Positions 61,518 to 64,000 of a stretch of DNA of 64,000 nucleotides are shown piece by piece (the stretch's first letter is position 1; each line of letters opens with the position of its first letter). The position numbers and the translations under genes were made by a program. Origin of the DNA: Alphaproteobacteria bacterium (GTDB lineage Bacteria > Pseudomonadota > Alphaproteobacteria > Rhizobiales > Hyphomicrobiaceae). The stretch is taken from NCBI GenBank assembly GCA_019137195.1, contig JAGVSR010000097.1, positions 1 to 64,000 of the forward strand. The letters run 5' to 3'. A model generated the notes under the pieces. The model did no database searches. It was not told the origin of the DNA and worked only from the letters and a program-made list of their open reading frames with translations.

Positions 61518-62876
61518 CTATTCCTCCTTGAAGGCGCGAGCCACCTGGTCGGTGAACGGCTTGGTCAGATATGACAGCGCGGTGCGATCGCCGGTCTGAA
61601 TGTAGGTCTCGACCGGCATTCCGGGCACGAGCACCTTGCCTTCAAGCTTCGCGATCTCGGCCTCGGCTACCTCGACGCGGGCAGTGTAGTAGCTCAAGCC
61701 TCGCTCCCGGTCGTGGCTCAACTCCGCAGCAACGCGCTCGATGCGCCCGTCGAGCTCGGGCGTCGTGCGCTGGTTGAATGCGGAGAAGCGCAGGCGCGCC
61801 TTCTGTCCCACCGTGATCTGGTCAATGTCGGTTGGATTGAGCCGAACCTCGATCGACCGCTTGTCGTCGCTTGGAACGATCGACAGAACGGTATCACCCG
61901 GTCCGATGACGCCGCCGACCGTGTTGGCGGCGAGCTCATGCACGATCCCAGCGCGTGGCGCGCGAAGCTCGACTCGGCGCAGGGTGTCCTCGCCGGCGAT
62001 GCGACGCTCCTCCAGCTCGGCGATGCGTGCCTCGACCTCGCGCAGCTCCTTCTGGGCGTCGGAGACCGCGGTGGCACCGAGATCGAGAATCTGCAGCTCG
62101 GTCTCGCTTATCTGGCCCGATGTGCGCGCTATCTGTGCCAGCAGAGTGCCATGCTCACCCTCGATGCGGGTCTCGTCCCGCTCCATGGCGAGGAGGCGTG
62201 TCTGCGGAACGAGCTGCTTCTCATGGAGTTGGCGCAGGCGCGCGAGCTCCTTGGCGATGAGCTCCTGCTCCCTCGCCTTGGCCGCCTCCTGCTTCTCGAG
62301 CCCCTTGGTCTCGTGTCGGAGCTGACCGATGCGTTCTCTGAGCTGGTCCTTCTTGCCCTCGGCAGTCTTGCGCAAAACCTCGAACAGGCGCGTCTCACCT
62401 TGCATCACACGTCTGGCCTCCGGACCGGAGTGCTCGAAACCGTCTGTGAACGCGATGCTCTGCGCGTCGTCTCGGATCGCGGTCAGCCTTGCCGCACGAC
62501 CCTTGAGCTCGATGAGCTGGGCGGTGACGATGCCGAGGCTCGCTCGGGTCTGGGTATCGTCGAGCTTCAGAAGCAGGTCGCCGGCGGCAACATTGTCTCC
62601 GTTCTTGACCAGGATCTCTCCGACGACGCCGCCCTGAAGATGCTGCACCTTCTTGAGGCTGCCCTCGACGACGACCTGACCCGGAGCGATGACGGCGCTC
62701 GATAGCGTCGAGTTGGCGGCCCAGCCGACAACGGCTGCGGTCAGGGTCACGACGATACCCAGCCCGGCGGCAATGCGGCGGTTCAGACTCTGCTCGAAGT
62801 TGCTGGGGGCAGATTTTGCCTCGTTGTCCTGTCCGGCCGACATATTGCGTACCTCCGATGATCCTGGTGCCGTCAT
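61518..62876 (-). CDS. Type I secretion periplasmic adaptor, HlyD family
   Basis: 452 residues. A single membrane helix at about 34-54 (IAAGLGIVVTLTAAVVGWAA) precedes a lipoyl/barrel-sandwich part (VIAPGQVVVEGSLKKVQHL, GGVVGEILVKNGDNVAAGDL). A long coiled-coil covers about 125-290 (EGKKDQLRERIGQLRHETKG). The returning barrel follows (RAPRAGIVHELAANTVGGVI, PGMPVETYIQTGDRTAL). This is the HlyD/PrtE/PrsE adaptor that links the inner-membrane ABC transporter to TolC. It starts 17 bases after the ABC gene's stop, so the two form one operon. A second ATG at 62843 is possible. Confidence 0.95.
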   Translation of the reverse strand: MTAPGSSEVRNMSAGQDNEAKSAPSNFEQSLNRRIAAGLGIVVTLTAAVVGWAANSTLSSAVIAPGQVVVEGSLKKVQHLQGGVVGEILVKNGDNVAAGDLLLKLDDTQTRASLGIVTAQLIELKGRAARLTAIRDDAQSIAFTDGFEHSGPEARRVMQGETRLFEVLRKTAEGKKDQLRERIGQLRHETKGLEKQEAAKAREQELIAKELARLRQLHEKQLVPQTRLLAMERDETRIEGEHGTLLAQIARTSGQISETELQILDLGATAVSDAQKELREVEARIAELEERRIAGEDTLRRVELRAPRAGIVHELAANTVGGVIGPGDTVLSIVPSDDKRSIEVRLNPTDIDQITVGQKARLRFSAFNQRTTPELDGRIERVAAELSHDRERGLSYYTARVEVAEAEIAKLEGKVLVPGMPVETYIQTGDRTALSYLTKPFTDQVARAFKEE

Positions 62877-62893
62877 CTGTCCCTGTCGTCGCG

Positions 62894-64000
62894 TCAGCCT
62901 CGTGGAGCGGCGGCCGCGAGCCTGGACGGCTGCGGAGGCGAACGAACCGCCTTGCGCAGAACCTCTTCGCGAGGCCCGAATGCGGTCAGCTGGCCATTGC
63001 CCATCACCGCCACCTTGTCGACCGCACTCAGGATACCGGAGCGGTGGGCGATGACGATGGCGATGCCCCTGCGGGCGCGGATGCTCTCGATGGCCTTGGC
63101 CAACGCGTCCTCGCCCTCGGCATCGAGATTGGAGTTAGGCTCGTCGAGAACGACGAGAAACGGATCACGGTATAGGGCGCGAGCGAGTGCGATGCGCTGG
63201 CGCTGGCCGGCCGAGAGCGCCTGGCCGCGCTCGCCGAGGCGCGTCTCGTAGCCGTCGGGCAGGCGCAGGATCATCTCGTGGACGCCGGCCGCTGCGGCCG
63301 CGGCAATAACAGCCTTGCTGTCCGGCTTGTCCTCGAAGCGGGAAATGTTCTCGGTGATGGTGCCGTCGAACAACTCCACGTCCTGCGGAAGATAGCCGAT
63401 GTGACGGCCGAGCCGCTCGCGCGACCAGCTACCGAGCGTCGCGCCATCGAGACGGACGGCTCCTCGCATCGGCTCCCACACTCCAACCAGGGCGCGCGCC
63501 AACGACGACTTGCCGGCCGCGCTCTGGCCGATGACCGCGATTGCCTCGCCGGCCTCGACGGTGAAGCTCAGGTTGTGAACGACGGCGCGCTGACTGCCCG
63601 CGGCGGCTACGGTGATGCCTTCCACCGAGAGCGACTTCACGGGCGGCGGCAGCTCGAGCGGCTCCGGAGCCTCAGAGATCAGCGTCGCCAGCGATTGATC
63701 GAGCCGGGTTGCGGCCTGGCGTGCGGCCACGAAACCCTTCCAGTTGGCGATGGCTACCTCTATCGGCGCGTAGGCGCGGGAAGCCGCGATCGAGCAGGCG
63801 ATGATGGCGCCTGCGGACATCTCACCCTGGATGGTGAGAAAGGCACCGAGTCCGAGAAGGGCCGACTGGAGCACGAGTCGGATCACGCGAGACGCACCGG
63901 AGAAGCCGCTGGTGAGATCGACGAGTGTCTGCTGTTGGCGAAGGTGCTCAGAGTTCGCATCGGCAAACCGGGCGAGCGCGCGGCCGGCGAACCCCATCGC
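62894..64000 (-). CDS. Type I secretion permease/ATPase (PrtD/HlyB-like), C-terminal part
   Basis: The reading frame is open to the right edge, so the amino-terminal part of the membrane domain is missing. About 110 residues of permease helices remain (LVLQSALLGLGAFLTIQGEM, AGAIIACSIAASRAYAPIE). A complete ATPase domain follows: Walker A GQSAAGKSS, signature LSAGQRQR, Walker B FLVVLDEPN, and the switch IVIAHR. The sequence type (YLPQDVELFDGTITENISRF) matches PrtD/AprD exporters of proteases, lipases and RTX proteins. The secreted substrate is not in the window. Confidence 0.95.
   Translation of the reverse strand, partial: AMGFAGRALARFADANSEHLRQQQTLVDLTSGFSGASRVIRLVLQSALLGLGAFLTIQGEMSAGAIIACSIAASRAYAPIEVAIANWKGFVAARQAATRLDQSLATLISEAPEPLELPPPVKSLSVEGITVAAAGSQRAVVHNLSFTVEAGEAIAVIGQSAAGKSSLARALVGVWEPMRGAVRLDGATLGSWSRERLGRHIGYLPQDVELFDGTITENISRFEDKPDSKAVIAAAAAAGVHEMILRLPDGYETRLGERGQALSAGQRQRIALARALYRDPFLVVLDEPNSNLDAEGEDALAKAIESIRARRGIAIVIAHRSGILSAVDKVAVMGNGQLTAFGPREEVLRKAVRSPPQPSRLAAAAPRG

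Noticed and set aside
1-64000. CRISPR arrays, insertion sequences, rRNA genes, prophage
   Set aside because: No regularly spaced direct repeats, transposase, integrase or rRNA sequence was found on reading through.

Overview
The window is a stretch of GC-rich chromosome from an alphaproteobacterium, most likely of the order Hyphomicrobiales (Rhizobiales). This placement is inferred from family content and gene order: a short SRP RNA directly upstream of dnaX, glnD near mutS, an alphaproteobacterial-type DnaX, a Trm112/LON/thioredoxin block, and a long uracil-DNA glycosylase divergent from ETF-ubiquinone oxidoreductase. No database search was possible. Genes are densely packed on both strands. 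No CRISPR array, insertion sequence or rRNA gene was seen.

Layout, left to right. 1-3938: edge of a surface-polysaccharide cluster, with a partial polysaccharide deacetylase, a rare sugar dehydrogenase-epimerase fusion and a divergent GDP-L-fucose synthase. 4459-7708: an OmpR-type two-component system followed by two small exported paralogues and a two-helix ion-channel-like protein. 8217-17925: a PilZ protein, dnaX with its upstream SRP RNA, a hybrid histidine kinase, an OlsB-like N-acyltransferase, a membrane sulfatase/phosphotransferase-type enzyme and a second PilZ protein. 17952-26145: glnD (broken into two frames), a membrane-anchored cytochrome c, an Ala/Pro-rich membrane protein and mutS.

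26200-29300: an AT-richer island carrying a type II restriction-modification pair (C5-cytosine methyltransferase plus an endonuclease of no recognised family), bracketed by two inverted copies of a 31-nt palindromic repeat. 29400-36091: rimO, an exported protein, a zinc metallopeptidase, an LprI-like protein, a Trm112/LON/CnoX/ProXp block and tRNA-Gly(GCC). 36478-44115: a ParA-like ATPase, an exported protein built of 23-residue repeats, a LemA-TPM-TPM set, two paralogous small membrane proteins, a Tat-exported superoxide dismutase, a LysE-type exporter and a His-rich exported peptide.

44291-54305: hrpB (carrying an in-frame insertion that resembles an intergenic repeat), a GyrI-like protein, uracil-DNA glycosylase, ETF-QO, an SDR and a lone TRAP large permease subunit. 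54510-57024: ribosomal protein L19 with an unusual helix-hairpin-helix tail, map and radC. 57312-60640: type II secretion gspD and gspK with no other gsp genes. 60736-64000: a small exported protein and a type I secretion adaptor/ABC pair that runs off the right edge.

The points most worth a second look are the 23-residue repeat protein, the L19 fusion, the interrupted glnD, the repeat-like insertion in hrpB, the unassigned restriction endonuclease, and the dehydrogenase-epimerase fusion.
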